64,000 nt of DNA. Origin: G965215225 sp965215225. Its GTDB lineage: Bacteria; Pseudomonadota; Gammaproteobacteria; CBDBNL01; JAAOII01. The first letter of the stretch is position 1; every line of letters begins with the position of its first letter. The notes under the pieces were generated by a model that worked only from the letters and a program-made list of their open reading frames with translations, was not told the DNA's origin and ran no database searches. The translations under genes were made by a program, and so were the position numbers. The DNA is taken from the NCBI GenBank assembly GCA_965215225.1, contig OZ244039.1, positions 1,054,001-1,118,000 on the forward strand, written 5' to 3'. Positions 50,619 through 59,470 of this stretch are shown here, one piece after another.

Positions 50619-52221
50619 TATTAGCTGGCTGCTTTTCAGCAAAGCCACTGATTGCTTTGCAGTGGAATATGCTTTCGGCATAGGGCACTTTGCTTCGTTC
50701 GGTCCGGTTGAGAACTGGCCGCTTGAACACATTGACAATTCGTATGCCAGAGTTTGCTGCGATTGTCGGATACAAATTATGCTTGTCATTGGCAACCAGA
50801 AATATATCAAAGTTATCGGCGAGATATTTTCTGCAGTTAAGCAAAACTTTTGAAATACCATCAATATAGGACTGGCGTGCTTGTCTCCCTTGCCCTTTGT
50901 ATAGAGGTCCTATTTCTAAGTCGTCTTTCCTCTCAAAGCCAAACAGATCATATGCATAGGCATGTTGTTCATGGTAATCAATCTGTCCGATGTATGGAGG
51001 CGACGAGAATATTCCTTTGATTTTTTGTTTGCGCGCTACTTCATATAGCTTCCTATTTCGCTTCTCCAGCTCAGCAAACAGATCAACCGATTGTGAATCT
51101 GCTGATATAGCAGCAGAGAGGGCAGTAGTTCTTAGGCAATCAAACTCCTTGAGCCGCTTCAGCGTGTCTTGTGCATATCTATTAAACCAATATTTGATGG
51201 AGTATAAAGGCTTGCATATTTTCTTATGCTTCCAGCAGTAGTAGGTTGTAAATTGAGGTTCCTTGAGCGTGGCAAGATCAGCATGTCTAGTTGCTCGGCA
51301 TGAGCGGATTGTTCGGCTGAGTATGACGGCGGCAAGCTGCTTATTCTTCGCATCCTTGATATTCTTGATGAGATTAAAGACCAGATCAATTTCTTTTCTG
51401 ATGTTCTCACAATACCATATATCAAGGAAGCTAGCTGAATTACGCTGCTTCAGCTTGATGCCATATTTTTTCAAAAGACCATTGTATTCTTGTAGAAATT
51501 CTCTTTCTCTTTCTTTGCTATATATGTCCTCATCAATCTCTTTTTGAAAGACCCTGTGCTTGAAATCTGGGCTCGGAAAATATTCAGCATTGAACCTAGC
51601 TAATCTTTGTGCTAACTCCTTGTCAAACCCTTCAATATTATTGTTGTGCTCATATTCAATAAGTCTATTTTGAATATGTCTAATAACCCGACAAAGAGAG
51701 TCAAAGTCATATTGATATAGCTTAGCCTGAGATATCATACAGTTAAATCTTGAGATATCAATTCCTATCCCATGGATGGACATTTCATTTGCTTGGACTA
51801 GGGTCGTGCCAGAGCCAGCAAATGGATCCAGCAGGATGTCACCTGCTTTGAAGTAGGTCTCTCTTTTATAGTTATCAGTATGAGAGTCAATGAAATATTC
51901 AACCAGTTGGGGAATGAACTTGCCCTTATAGGGATGGAGGCGATGAACGTGCTTTGTTGTATCTCGTTCGCGAAGATTATCAAATGAGAGAGCCCAGTTC
52001 AAGCCATTTTCCAATTTCTGTTGCCATATCCTCTCTCTTTTTCTATTCCCCAGTTGATAGTATTCTTTTAGATCATTCAGATCAATGAGGGTCGAGCCGT
52101 TTTTCGCGTATTTTTTTACCCTAGCATACTGGACGAGGTAGGAAATATTAGTGGGCGATATGTCTTTCTTAAGATGCTTAGTCGCCCATTCTGATGCTTC
52201 TTGTATAGTTATTAAAGTCAT
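50608..52221 (-). CDS. Orphan DNA methyltransferase (SPPY type, probably N4-cytosine)
   Basis: A 537-residue DNA methyltransferase. Residues 1-60 resemble a DNA-binding helix-turn-helix module (ISPTNISYLVQYARVKKY). The SAM-binding motif DPFAGSGTT is at 132-140 and the catalytic SPPY near residue 407; SPPY rather than NPPY or DPPY favours N4-cytosine, with about 270 residues between that may hold target recognition. No endonuclease gene is adjacent, so it may be a solitary regulator or remain from a lost system; the type ISP enzyme is 17 kb away. It is flanked by DUF815 (convergent) and dprA. Confidence 0.85.
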   Translation of the reverse strand: MTLITIQEASEWATKHLKKDISPTNISYLVQYARVKKYAKNGSTLIDLNDLKEYYQLGNRKRERIWQQKLENGLNWALSFDNLRERDTTKHVHRLHPYKGKFIPQLVEYFIDSHTDNYKRETYFKAGDILLDPFAGSGTTLVQANEMSIHGIGIDISRFNCMISQAKLYQYDFDSLCRVIRHIQNRLIEYEHNNNIEGFDKELAQRLARFNAEYFPSPDFKHRVFQKEIDEDIYSKEREREFLQEYNGLLKKYGIKLKQRNSASFLDIWYCENIRKEIDLVFNLIKNIKDAKNKQLAAVILSRTIRSCRATRHADLATLKEPQFTTYYCWKHKKICKPLYSIKYWFNRYAQDTLKRLKEFDCLRTTALSAAISADSQSVDLFAELEKRNRKLYEVARKQKIKGIFSSPPYIGQIDYHEQHAYAYDLFGFERKDDLEIGPLYKGQGRQARQSYIDGISKVLLNCRKYLADNFDIFLVANDKHNLYPTIAANSGIRIVNVFKRPVLNRTERSKVPYAESIFHCKAISGFAEKQPANIIC

Positions 52222-52306
52222 ATTTGGATAGGAAACTCTGAATGACTGAGAAATATTTTATTGAAAGGCAAGGTCTGAATAGGATACATTATCATTAATA
52301 AAGAAT

Positions 52307-53362
52307 CTAAGCCAGCGGAACTCGTCTATATAGCCCGTTTTGGCGCTCTACCAGTCCGGTCAATTCTAGTTCGCTTAGGGCGCCGCTGATACTGGCAACT
52401 GTCATCTGGGTCTCTTCTACTAGCTGGTCGGGGTGGATGGGATGATAGCCGATGGACGAAAGAAGCTGTTGAGCTGTGCTGCCCAGTTGAGGCTCTTCCA
52501 CAGCTATGGCCGGTTCTACCTTTAGTGAGCTCTTATGGCTTTTGAAGAGCGGTTCTATTTCCACCAAAATATCCTCATGCTTCTCAACCAGCTTTGCTCC
52601 ATCGCGGATGAGTCTATTAGATCCCCTAGAGCCGAGTGAATGGATAGAGCCGGGCAGGGCAAAGACCTCCCGTCCTTGTTCGGCGGCAGTTCGCGCCGTA
52701 ATAAGAGCGCCACTTCGTTCTCCTGCTTCGACTACCAGAGTTCCTAGACTGATACCGCTGATAATGGCATTGCGCTGAGGGAAATGAGGGCGTAGGGGCT
52801 TAGCCCCGCGCGGAAAGATGGAGACTATCAACCCGCTCTCACTGATTTCTCTAGCCAGCCTAGTATGGGCGGTCGGATAGACCAGATCTATTCCCGTGCC
52901 TATGACCGCAATGGTTGGCAGTTTTCGCTTTAGGGCAGCCTGGTGAGCAGCTGCGTCTATCCCATAGGCAAGACCACTGGTAATAACCAGGCCGCACTCG
53001 GCTAGGGCAGTGGCAAAATTACGGGCATTGTAGATGCCTTCGCGACTTGCTTTGCGCGCTCCTACTATGGCAAAGGAAGGAATTTTCGCTACTTCCCCTT
53101 TGCCCACAGCAAACAATAGGCAGGGAGAGTCCCTTAGCTCTTTTAGTAAGGGAGGGTAGTTGTCATCATTGAAGCAGATGATATGATGGTCAGAACTCTT
53201 AGCTAGCCATGCTAGATCCTCCTCTATGATAGGGTGTAGGGGACTCTGAGTAGGGGATGAGAAATACTTATCCAGCGCGGCTGGCAGCTGGTGCTCAAGA
53301 CGAGCCAGCTGCCGCTCGCTGAGATGAGTGTGAAAACAAGCCAACCGCTTTCTGAGATCCAT
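52307..53362 (-). CDS. dprA: DNA-protecting protein DprA
   Basis: DprA loads RecA on incoming single-stranded DNA in transformation. The 351 residues contain the Rossmann fold with AIVGARKAS, SGLAYGIDAAAHQAAL and FPQRNAIISGIS, and a C-terminal winged-helix domain (HPDQLVEETQMTVASISGALSELELTG split around residues 300-335). It begins four bases after sodB, so the two are co-transcribed. With comF and ssb it suggests natural DNA uptake. Confidence 0.94.
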   Translation of the reverse strand: MDLRKRLACFHTHLSERQLARLEHQLPAALDKYFSSPTQSPLHPIIEEDLAWLAKSSDHHIICFNDDNYPPLLKELRDSPCLLFAVGKGEVAKIPSFAIVGARKASREGIYNARNFATALAECGLVITSGLAYGIDAAAHQAALKRKLPTIAVIGTGIDLVYPTAHTRLAREISESGLIVSIFPRGAKPLRPHFPQRNAIISGISLGTLVVEAGERSGALITARTAAEQGREVFALPGSIHSLGSRGSNRLIRDGAKLVEKHEDILVEIEPLFKSHKSSLKVEPAIAVEEPQLGSTAQQLLSSIGYHPIHPDQLVEETQMTVASISGALSELELTGLVERQNGLYRRVPLA

Positions 53363-53366
53363 CGGT

Positions 53367-53948
53367 TTATTTCATCCGACTGCTGACATAATCCCAATTA
53401 ACTATATTCCAAATGTTGCTGAGGTATTCGGGCCGCCGGTTGCGATAATCAACATAATAGGCATGCTCCCAAACATCCACACCGAACAAGGCATTCTTGC
53501 CATGTCTTAGAGGATTGTTGGCATTGGAACAGCTCATCAGTTCCAGCTCGCCACTGTCGTCCTGCGCCAGCCAGCCCCAGCCAGAACCAAAGGTATTGGC
53601 AGCGCAAGCCTCAAATTCGCTTTTGAAATTGGCAAAAGAGTCGAACCTCCTATTGATAGCATCCATCAATGCCCCTTGGGGTTCGCCGCCGCCGTTTGGC
53701 GCCAGCATTTGCCAGAACTGATTGTGATTCCAGTGCTGCCCGCCATTATTGAAAATAGGGCCCTCTGGCGCCTTCACTACTATCTCGTCTAGGGACGCAT
53801 TCTCTAGTTCTGTGCCCTTAATCAAACCGTTCAATTTATCCACATAGGTCTGATGATGCTTGCTGTGATGCAGGCTCATGGTTTCCTCAGAGATGTGAGG
53901 TGCCAAAGCCCCATAGTCATAATCAAGTTTGGGTAATTTATGTTCCAT
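53367..53948 (-). CDS. sodB: Superoxide dismutase, Fe/Mn family
   Basis: Converts superoxide to oxygen and peroxide. The 193 residues have the metal ligands in LHHSKHHQTYVDKLN, the GGQHWNHNQFW motif, and DVWEHAYYVDYRNRRPEYL. The glutamine in GGQHWNHNQFW suggests the Fe-type enzyme. A GGAG precedes the ATG. The upstream 159 bases contain a twofold AAGCAGCCTAA motif and no gene. Confidence 0.95.
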   Translation of the reverse strand: MEHKLPKLDYDYGALAPHISEETMSLHHSKHHQTYVDKLNGLIKGTELENASLDEIVVKAPEGPIFNNGGQHWNHNQFWQMLAPNGGGEPQGALMDAINRRFDSFANFKSEFEACAANTFGSGWGWLAQDDSGELELMSCSNANNPLRHGKNALFGVDVWEHAYYVDYRNRRPEYLSNIWNIVNWDYVSSRMK

Positions 53949-54107
53949 TGTTTTCTCCTTTGTAGTTGTTAGATGGGCTCTATTATACTTTAATAGGCAG
54001 CAATAAGCAGCCTAAACTAAGCAGCCTAAGCTTGCGTTTATAGTTCTTATGGCTCTTATAAAGAAGAAACTATACAGAAGACTATTTGGCAGAACTGATT
54101 GCTAGGC

Positions 54108-57100
54108 TTAATTAAAATAATCTTGTAGGCTATAGACATCATATATCTTGCCTTGTTCTAATGCCCATATCAGCGCTTCCGCCCCACTGAGAGTGGTGGT
54201 ATAGCAAAGATTGTGGATTAGGGCTTCGGTGCGGATACTGGCGGAATCGGTTACCGAGCGAAGTCCTTCGGTGGTATTGATAATCAGGGCGATCTCCTTG
54301 TTCTTTATCTTATCTACTATATGGGGGCTACCTTCATAGACCTTATTGACTACTTGATGGGCTACCTCATTTTCGGTTAGACAGGCGGCGGTGCCGCTGG
54401 TGGCAAAGACCTTAAATCCAAGCCCGATTAATCGCTTGGCAAGAGGCACTGCCATTTGCTTGTCCTTATCTCTGACGCTGATGAATACCAACGACCCATT
54501 GCCATTTTGCAGCTCATACATATTAATGCCGCTTGCAAGCGAAGCCTTATAGAAGGCTTCGGCAAAGTCCTTTCCTATTCCCATCACTTCGCCGGTTGAC
54601 TTCATCTCGGGGCCGAGGATGGGGTCTGTGCCAGGGAACTTATGAAAAGGGAAGACAGATTCCTTTACTGTATAGTAGGAATGTTTGGGTCCTATTTGCG
54701 AGATCCGTTTGCCAAGCAGCTGGGTCAAACTTTTACCCAATGCTACCTGGGCTGCCAAACGAGGAAGAGAAAGGCCAATGGTCTTAGAGATAAAAGGAGT
54801 AGTGCGAGAGGCGCGTGGATTGATTTCTAAAACATAGATGCTATCCTTTTGGATAGCAAATTGGATGTTGAGCAGACCCTGGACGCCAAGATCTGTGGCT
54901 AGTAAGCGAGTCTGACGGCTGAGCTCACTAATTAAATCACCACTTAGCGAATGAGGAGGCACCGAACAGGAGGAATCCCCTGAATGAATGCCAGCCTGTT
55001 CGATATGTTGCATGATGCCGCCTATAAAAGTCTCTTTGCCATCACTAACCGCATCCACATCTATTTCAATAGCGCTATCAAGGAAGCTATCCAATAGCAC
55101 TGGATTCTTCCCTGAGACCGAGATAGCAGAATCAAGATAGAGCCTCAGTTCGTCCTCATTAAAGACAGTTCTCATGGCTTGACCACCTAAGACATAGGAA
55201 GGTCGCACCACCAAAGGATAGCCGATTTTCTTGGCCCCAGCTAGGGCTGCTGCTAGGCTATTGACGGTGATATTCTTTGGTTGGCGCAAATCGAGCTTGT
55301 GGATAATAGAACGAAATTCCTCGCGGTCTTCTACTCGGTGGATGGTCTCAGCTGGAGTGCCCAATAGCCCTATCCCAGCTTCGCTTAGGGGACTAGCCAG
55401 TTTGAGCGGTGTTTGACCGCCATATTGCACCAAGACCCCAACTGGCTTTTCTAGTTGGATAACCTCTAAGGTATGTTCTAGTGTGAGAGGCTCAAAGTAG
55501 AGCTTGTCGGAGATATCATAATCGGTGGAGACTGTTTCGGGGTTGCAATTAATCATAATCGACTGGTAGCCCAGTTGCTTTGCCGCTTGAGTAGTATGGA
55601 CACAGCAATAGTCAAACTCAATTCCTTGTCCGATGCGATTGGGACCACTGCCAAGAATGACGACCTTATCTCGCTCTTCTGAATTGGCTTCGCATTCATC
55701 ATCATAGGTAGAGTAGAGATAAGCGGTCGGGGTATCAAATTCAGCGGCACAAGAATCCACTCTCTTATAGACTGGTCTCACTCCTAGCCTATGGCGGCGG
55801 CTACGCACCTTCTTCTCACTCGTATTCAACAGCTGACTCAAACGGATATCACTAAACCCTTGTTGTTTGTAATAGTGAAGGTCTTCTTTGTCTATTTCAT
55901 TGAGTTGTTGGTTGGCTATTTCGCTTTCCAACTGGATAATCTTTTCTATATAGGAGAGAAACCATGGGTCTACTGAGGTCAGCTGATGAATATCCTCCAG
56001 GCTCCATCCTTGTCTCAGCGCATCTGCTATATATAAGAGACGATAGGGACCAGCCGATTTGAGTTCCTTAGTAAGCAGTTCGCTTGAATCTTGGTCTTGG
56101 CTAAGACGGGGGTTAAGACCGCTCAAGCCTACTTCAAGGCTACTTAAAGCCTTTTGGAGTGATTCGTTGAAGTTTCGTCCTATAGCCATTACTTCGCCGA
56201 CTGATTTCATTTGAGTAGTCAGGCGGTCCTGATTTTCAGAGAACTTCTCAAAGTCAAAACGCGGTATCTTGGTAACCACATAGTCCAGAGTTGGTTCAAA
56301 AGAAGAGGGGATAGCGCCACCAGTGATCTCATTTCTTAGTTCATCTAGTCGGTAGCCCAGTGCCAATTTAGCGGCTACCCGGGCAATGGGGAAGCCAGTG
56401 GCTTTGGATGCAAGAGCCGATGAGCGAGAAACCCGTGGATTCATTTCCACTACCACCTGCTCGCCAGTCTTAGGGTCTACGGCAAACTGGACATTGGCGC
56501 CGCCAGTTTCTACTCCCACTACCCTCAGCACCTCTATGGCGGCATTCCGCATCAGTTGGTATTCTTTATCTGTCAGGGTTTGGCAAGGAGCAACAGTGAT
56601 GGAGTCGCCAGTGTGAATCCCCATAGGATCTATATTCTCGATTGAACAGACGATGATGCAGTTATCCACCGCATCACGCACCACCTCTAATTCATATTCT
56701 TTCCAGCCAAGCAGAGACCTGTCTATTTGTAGTTGATGGATAGGAGAGAGTTGAAAGCCACGATGACAGATACTAAGGAATTCTTCACTGTTATAGGCTA
56801 TGCCACCGCCGCTTCCGCCAAGAGTGAAGGATGGACGGACTATAGAAGGAAATCCCATTTCGGCATTAATGACCAAGGCCTCGGAGATGCTGTTGGCTAC
56901 TGCTGCTGGTGGCGTCTTTAGTCCTATCTGCTTCATCGCAAGGGCGAACATCTCACGGTCTTCGGCTTTTTTTATCGTCTCTAATCTTGCCCCTATGATC
57001 TCGACACCATATTTTTCTAACAGCCTGTGTTGTTGCACTACCAGATTGAGAGCCGTCTGTCCTCCCATAGTAGCAAGCACAGCATCTGGTTTCTCTTTCT

Positions 57101-57335
57101 TGATGATCATCTCCAGCACCTCGCCAGTTAGAGGTTCCAGATAGGTAGCATCGGCAACCTCTGGGTCGGTCATTATGGTAGCTGGGTTCGGGTTTATGAG
57201 GATGACACGACAACCTTCCTCTCTAAGTGCTTGACAGGCTTGAACGCCAGAATAGTCAAACTCGCATGCCTGACCTATGACTATAGGACCAGACCCTATC
57301 AACAGGATGTTATTAATGTCCGTTCGCTTAGGCAT
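54108..57335 (-). CDS. carB: Carbamoyl-phosphate synthase large subunit
   Basis: CarB makes carbamoyl phosphate for arginine and pyrimidines. The 1075 residues show two homologous ATP-grasp halves (GQACEFDYSGVQACQ near residue 21 and GQGIEFDYCCVHTTQ near 576), RPSFTLGG and RPSYVLGG, and the C-terminal MGS-like allosteric domain (FATSGTAACL). Length is standard. It overlaps the carA end by eight bases. Confidence 0.97.
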   Translation of the reverse strand: MPKRTDINNILLIGSGPIVIGQACEFDYSGVQACQALREEGCRVILINPNPATIMTDPEVADATYLEPLTGEVLEMIIKKEKPDAVLATMGGQTALNLVVQQHRLLEKYGVEIIGARLETIKKAEDREMFALAMKQIGLKTPPAAVANSISEALVINAEMGFPSIVRPSFTLGGSGGGIAYNSEEFLSICHRGFQLSPIHQLQIDRSLLGWKEYELEVVRDAVDNCIIVCSIENIDPMGIHTGDSITVAPCQTLTDKEYQLMRNAAIEVLRVVGVETGGANVQFAVDPKTGEQVVVEMNPRVSRSSALASKATGFPIARVAAKLALGYRLDELRNEITGGAIPSSFEPTLDYVVTKIPRFDFEKFSENQDRLTTQMKSVGEVMAIGRNFNESLQKALSSLEVGLSGLNPRLSQDQDSSELLTKELKSAGPYRLLYIADALRQGWSLEDIHQLTSVDPWFLSYIEKIIQLESEIANQQLNEIDKEDLHYYKQQGFSDIRLSQLLNTSEKKVRSRRHRLGVRPVYKRVDSCAAEFDTPTAYLYSTYDDECEANSEERDKVVILGSGPNRIGQGIEFDYCCVHTTQAAKQLGYQSIMINCNPETVSTDYDISDKLYFEPLTLEHTLEVIQLEKPVGVLVQYGGQTPLKLASPLSEAGIGLLGTPAETIHRVEDREEFRSIIHKLDLRQPKNITVNSLAAALAGAKKIGYPLVVRPSYVLGGQAMRTVFNEDELRLYLDSAISVSGKNPVLLDSFLDSAIEIDVDAVSDGKETFIGGIMQHIEQAGIHSGDSSCSVPPHSLSGDLISELSRQTRLLATDLGVQGLLNIQFAIQKDSIYVLEINPRASRTTPFISKTIGLSLPRLAAQVALGKSLTQLLGKRISQIGPKHSYYTVKESVFPFHKFPGTDPILGPEMKSTGEVMGIGKDFAEAFYKASLASGINMYELQNGNGSLVFISVRDKDKQMAVPLAKRLIGLGFKVFATSGTAACLTENEVAHQVVNKVYEGSPHIVDKIKNKEIALIINTTEGLRSVTDSASIRTEALIHNLCYTTTLSGAEALIWALEQGKIYDVYSLQDYFN

Positions 57336-58722
57336 TTTTTATCATCGAGACAAACTTTTTGAATAGGTAGCTAAGGTCGTGGGGGCCGGGGCTCGCCTCT
57401 GGATGCCCTTGAAAGCTAAAGGCTGGGCGGTCAAGTAGCTCTATGCCTTGAATGGTATTGTCAAAAAGAGACCTATGGGTGATACGAATATTGTCATTGA
57501 GTGATTCTTCGCTTAAGGCAAAATTGTGGTTCTGGCTGGTGATGAGAACCTGACCACTGGTTAGATCCTTTACTGGATGATTGGCGCCATGATGACCATG
57601 CTTCATTTTGAATACCCTTAGTCCATATGCTAACCCAAGTAGCTGATGGCCCAAGCAGATACCGAAAAGGGGAATCTTGCGAGCAAGAAAATAGCGGATA
57701 TTTGCTATCATATTTTGACACACATCGGGATCGCCTGGCCCATTGGAGATGAGGATGCCATCTGGTTTGTAGTTCTTAAGAACCGCGGCTGGCTTAGACC
57801 CTAGTGGCACATAGGTAACCTGACAGCTCTGTTCTTTGAGAAGCCTTAAGATATTCTGCTTAACCCCACAGTCATAGACCACTATATGGGGGGCTGTTTT
57901 GTCTTCTTTGTCTTCTTTTTCTCCTTTTCCCCCTTTTTCTTCCACCCCGCTCGCCCCTATTAAGATGGTGCTTTTTGGGACTGGGTGGGGGTCTGTTTTG
58001 CCTCCTTTGTCTTCTTTGTCTCCTTTCTTTCCTTTCTCTCCTTTTCCTTCCACCCCACTCGCCCCTATTAAGATGGTGCTTTTTGGGACTGGGTGGGGGC
58101 CTTTTTTGTCTTCTTTTTCTTCCTTAATATAGGCATGAGAGATAGGGGACTGAGCAATAGACTCCTGAGCTTGACGCCAGGCCCTATGCTGCCATTTTTT
58201 TGCTTTATTAATACTGACCTGAGCCGCCCAGTCGTGATTGCTTATAGGAGGCAGCTTGCTTGCCTTTGCGACCGCCTGCTTAGCAATCTTGTCTCTATCT
58301 TCCTTAGGAGGGCAGCTCATAATACAAGCATTCTGACAACCCTTGTCCCTTAGTAGTCTGGTGAGGCGGCGAGTATCCACATAGGCTATGGCGGGACATT
58401 TTTGCTGATATAGATAGTTGGCTAAGGAGTCCTCGGCCCGATAATTAGAGACCAATAGGCTGGGTTCGCGCAAGACCATGGCCGCGCCATGTATCTTTTG
58501 CGATTCAATGTCTTGTAGGTTAATACCAGTATTGCCTATATGGGGATAGGTGAAAGTGATAATCTGGCCCGCATAAGAAGGATCCGTAAGGATTTCTTGA
58601 TAGCCAGTCATGGAAGTATTAAACACCAATTCCCCTTTGGCTTCGGCAGGATAGCCATAGCTTTTTCCCCACAGACAGGTGCCATCCGCTAGGGCAAGAA
58701 CCGCGCTAGTTGCCCTAGTCAT
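57328..58722 (-). CDS. carA: Carbamoyl-phosphate synthase small subunit with in-frame repeat insert
   Basis: CarA supplies ammonia to CarB from glutamine. The N-terminal domain (ALADGTCLWGKSYGYP, FNTSMTGYQEILTDPSY) and the amidotransferase domain (FGICLGHQLLGLA with the catalytic Cys, FQGHPEASPGPHD with His and Glu) are complete. The protein has 464 residues, against about 380 usually, because the linker between domains holds roughly 80 extra residues (about 195-278): two copies, 36 codons apart, of HPVPKSTILIGASGVE framed by Lys/Glu/Asp/Gly-rich runs. The frame is intact, so the enzyme may tolerate it. Upstream 82 bases contain no clear attenuator. Confidence 0.95.
   Translation of the reverse strand: MTRATSAVLALADGTCLWGKSYGYPAEAKGELVFNTSMTGYQEILTDPSYAGQIITFTYPHIGNTGINLQDIESQKIHGAAMVLREPSLLVSNYRAEDSLANYLYQQKCPAIAYVDTRRLTRLLRDKGCQNACIMSCPPKEDRDKIAKQAVAKASKLPPISNHDWAAQVSINKAKKWQHRAWRQAQESIAQSPISHAYIKEEKEDKKGPHPVPKSTILIGASGVEGKGEKGKKGDKEDKGGKTDPHPVPKSTILIGASGVEEKGGKGEKEDKEDKTAPHIVVYDCGVKQNILRLLKEQSCQVTYVPLGSKPAAVLKNYKPDGILISNGPGDPDVCQNMIANIRYFLARKIPLFGICLGHQLLGLAYGLRVFKMKHGHHGANHPVKDLTSGQVLITSQNHNFALSEESLNDNIRITHRSLFDNTIQGIELLDRPAFSFQGHPEASPGPHDLSYLFKKFVSMIKNA
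57895..58125 (-). repeat. Tandem coding repeat in the CarA linker
   Basis: A unit of 108 bases is present twice; CGCCCCTATTAAGATGGTGC starts at 57952 and 58060. The two are separated by purine-rich (on the coding strand) Gly/Lys/Glu codons. Each copy has a CCACCCC on one side and GGGTGGGGG on the other, so it could fold as an imperfect hairpin. Confidence 0.88.
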
Positions 58723-58804
58723 AAATGCGGATTATTTAAAAAAAAAGGAGTCTGTTGAGATCTAGTCTGTATCCCCTCAGAGCGCAAGAAAAGAGAATTC
58801 CTTG

Positions 58805-58966
58805 CTATTTTAGTTTTGCTTCCTTATAAAGCACATGTTTGCGAATGACCGGATCGTATTTTTTTATCTCAAGCTTGGTTTCTCCTCCCACCTTTTTACG
58901 ATTCTTGCTCGCAATATAAAAGTGTCCTGTTTTAGCGCTTGATACTAGTTTTATCTTGTCCCTCAT
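58805..58966 (-). CDS. rpmG: 50S ribosomal protein L33
   Basis: A 53-residue protein MRDKIKLVSSAKTGHFYIAS..., the usual size. Family features are VSSAKTGHFY, the basic KNRKKVGG and KKYDPVIRKHVLYKEAK. It lacks the zinc cysteines, like many gammaproteobacterial L33. It follows rpmB, separated by a threefold 14-bp repeat containing the ribosome-binding site and start codon. Confidence 0.95.
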   Translation of the reverse strand: MRDKIKLVSSAKTGHFYIASKNRKKVGGETKLEIKKYDPVIRKHVLYKEAKLK

Positions 58967-59006
58967 TATGCTTTCTCCATTATGCTTTCTCCATTATGCC
59001 TTCTCC
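58965..59006 (-). repeat. Threefold 14-bp repeat GGAGAAAGCATAAT at the rpmB-rpmG junction
   Basis: On the minus strand GGAGAAGGCATAAT, GGAGAAAGCATAAT and GGAGAAAGCATAAT follow one another (plus-strand 58993-59006, 58979-58992, 58965-58978). Each contains a ribosome-binding site; the first also carries the rpmB stop, and the third leads into the rpmG ATG. Confidence 0.92.
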
Positions 59007-59260
59007 TGTTTCATCGCTTTAGGCTTGCGAATTTTACGGTTGTTCTTGACTGCATCTAAGACCGCCTCAATCCCGTATTTATCAATGATCCTTATGCCCT
59101 TAGCAGATAAGCGTAGCCTGATATATTGCTTAAGCCCAGGATGCCAGAGCCTATGTTTGTGTAGGTTAGGATTAAATTTCTTACGGTTCTTGTTGTGGGC
59201 ATGAGATATGCTGTTCCCTGCTAGGGGCGTCTTACCTGTGATAATGCATTTTTGTGTCAT
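58994..59260 (-). CDS. rpmB: 50S ribosomal protein L28
   Basis: The 88-residue L28 begins MTQKCIITGKTPLAGNSISH and has the AHNKNRKKFNPNL and RLSAKGIRIIDKYGIE segments. The C-terminus is slightly longer than usual, ending in Lys/Glu. It is first in the rpmB-rpmG operon and divergent from rpsP across a 210-base AT-rich region. Confidence 0.96.
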   Translation of the reverse strand: MTQKCIITGKTPLAGNSISHAHNKNRKKFNPNLHKHRLWHPGLKQYIRLRLSAKGIRIIDKYGIEAVLDAVKNNRKIRKPKAMKQEKA

Positions 59261-59400
59261 AGTATCGTCGTCTGTCTTATGGATTGAATCAAATAATAAG
59301 GATTATACTCAAATCTTTGACAAATTGAAAGATTTTTTATAGCTTTTACCGAAAAATGTTTATAATTCAGCTAGTCTAACAACTTTTGCTACTTTAATCT

Positions 59401-59470
59401 AAAGCAATCTAAAGCAAGCGAAGCATAGGCTATAATAAATTCCTTTATATTAATATTAATTTATCATTTT
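59401..59470 (+). promoter_or_regulatory. Probable promoter region of rpsP
   Basis: TATAATAAAT at 59431-59440 is a good -10 box, 31 bases before the rpsP start. A tandem CTAAAGCAAT motif (about 59398-59416) lies just upstream; no clear -35 box is seen at the right distance. Confidence 0.4.
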
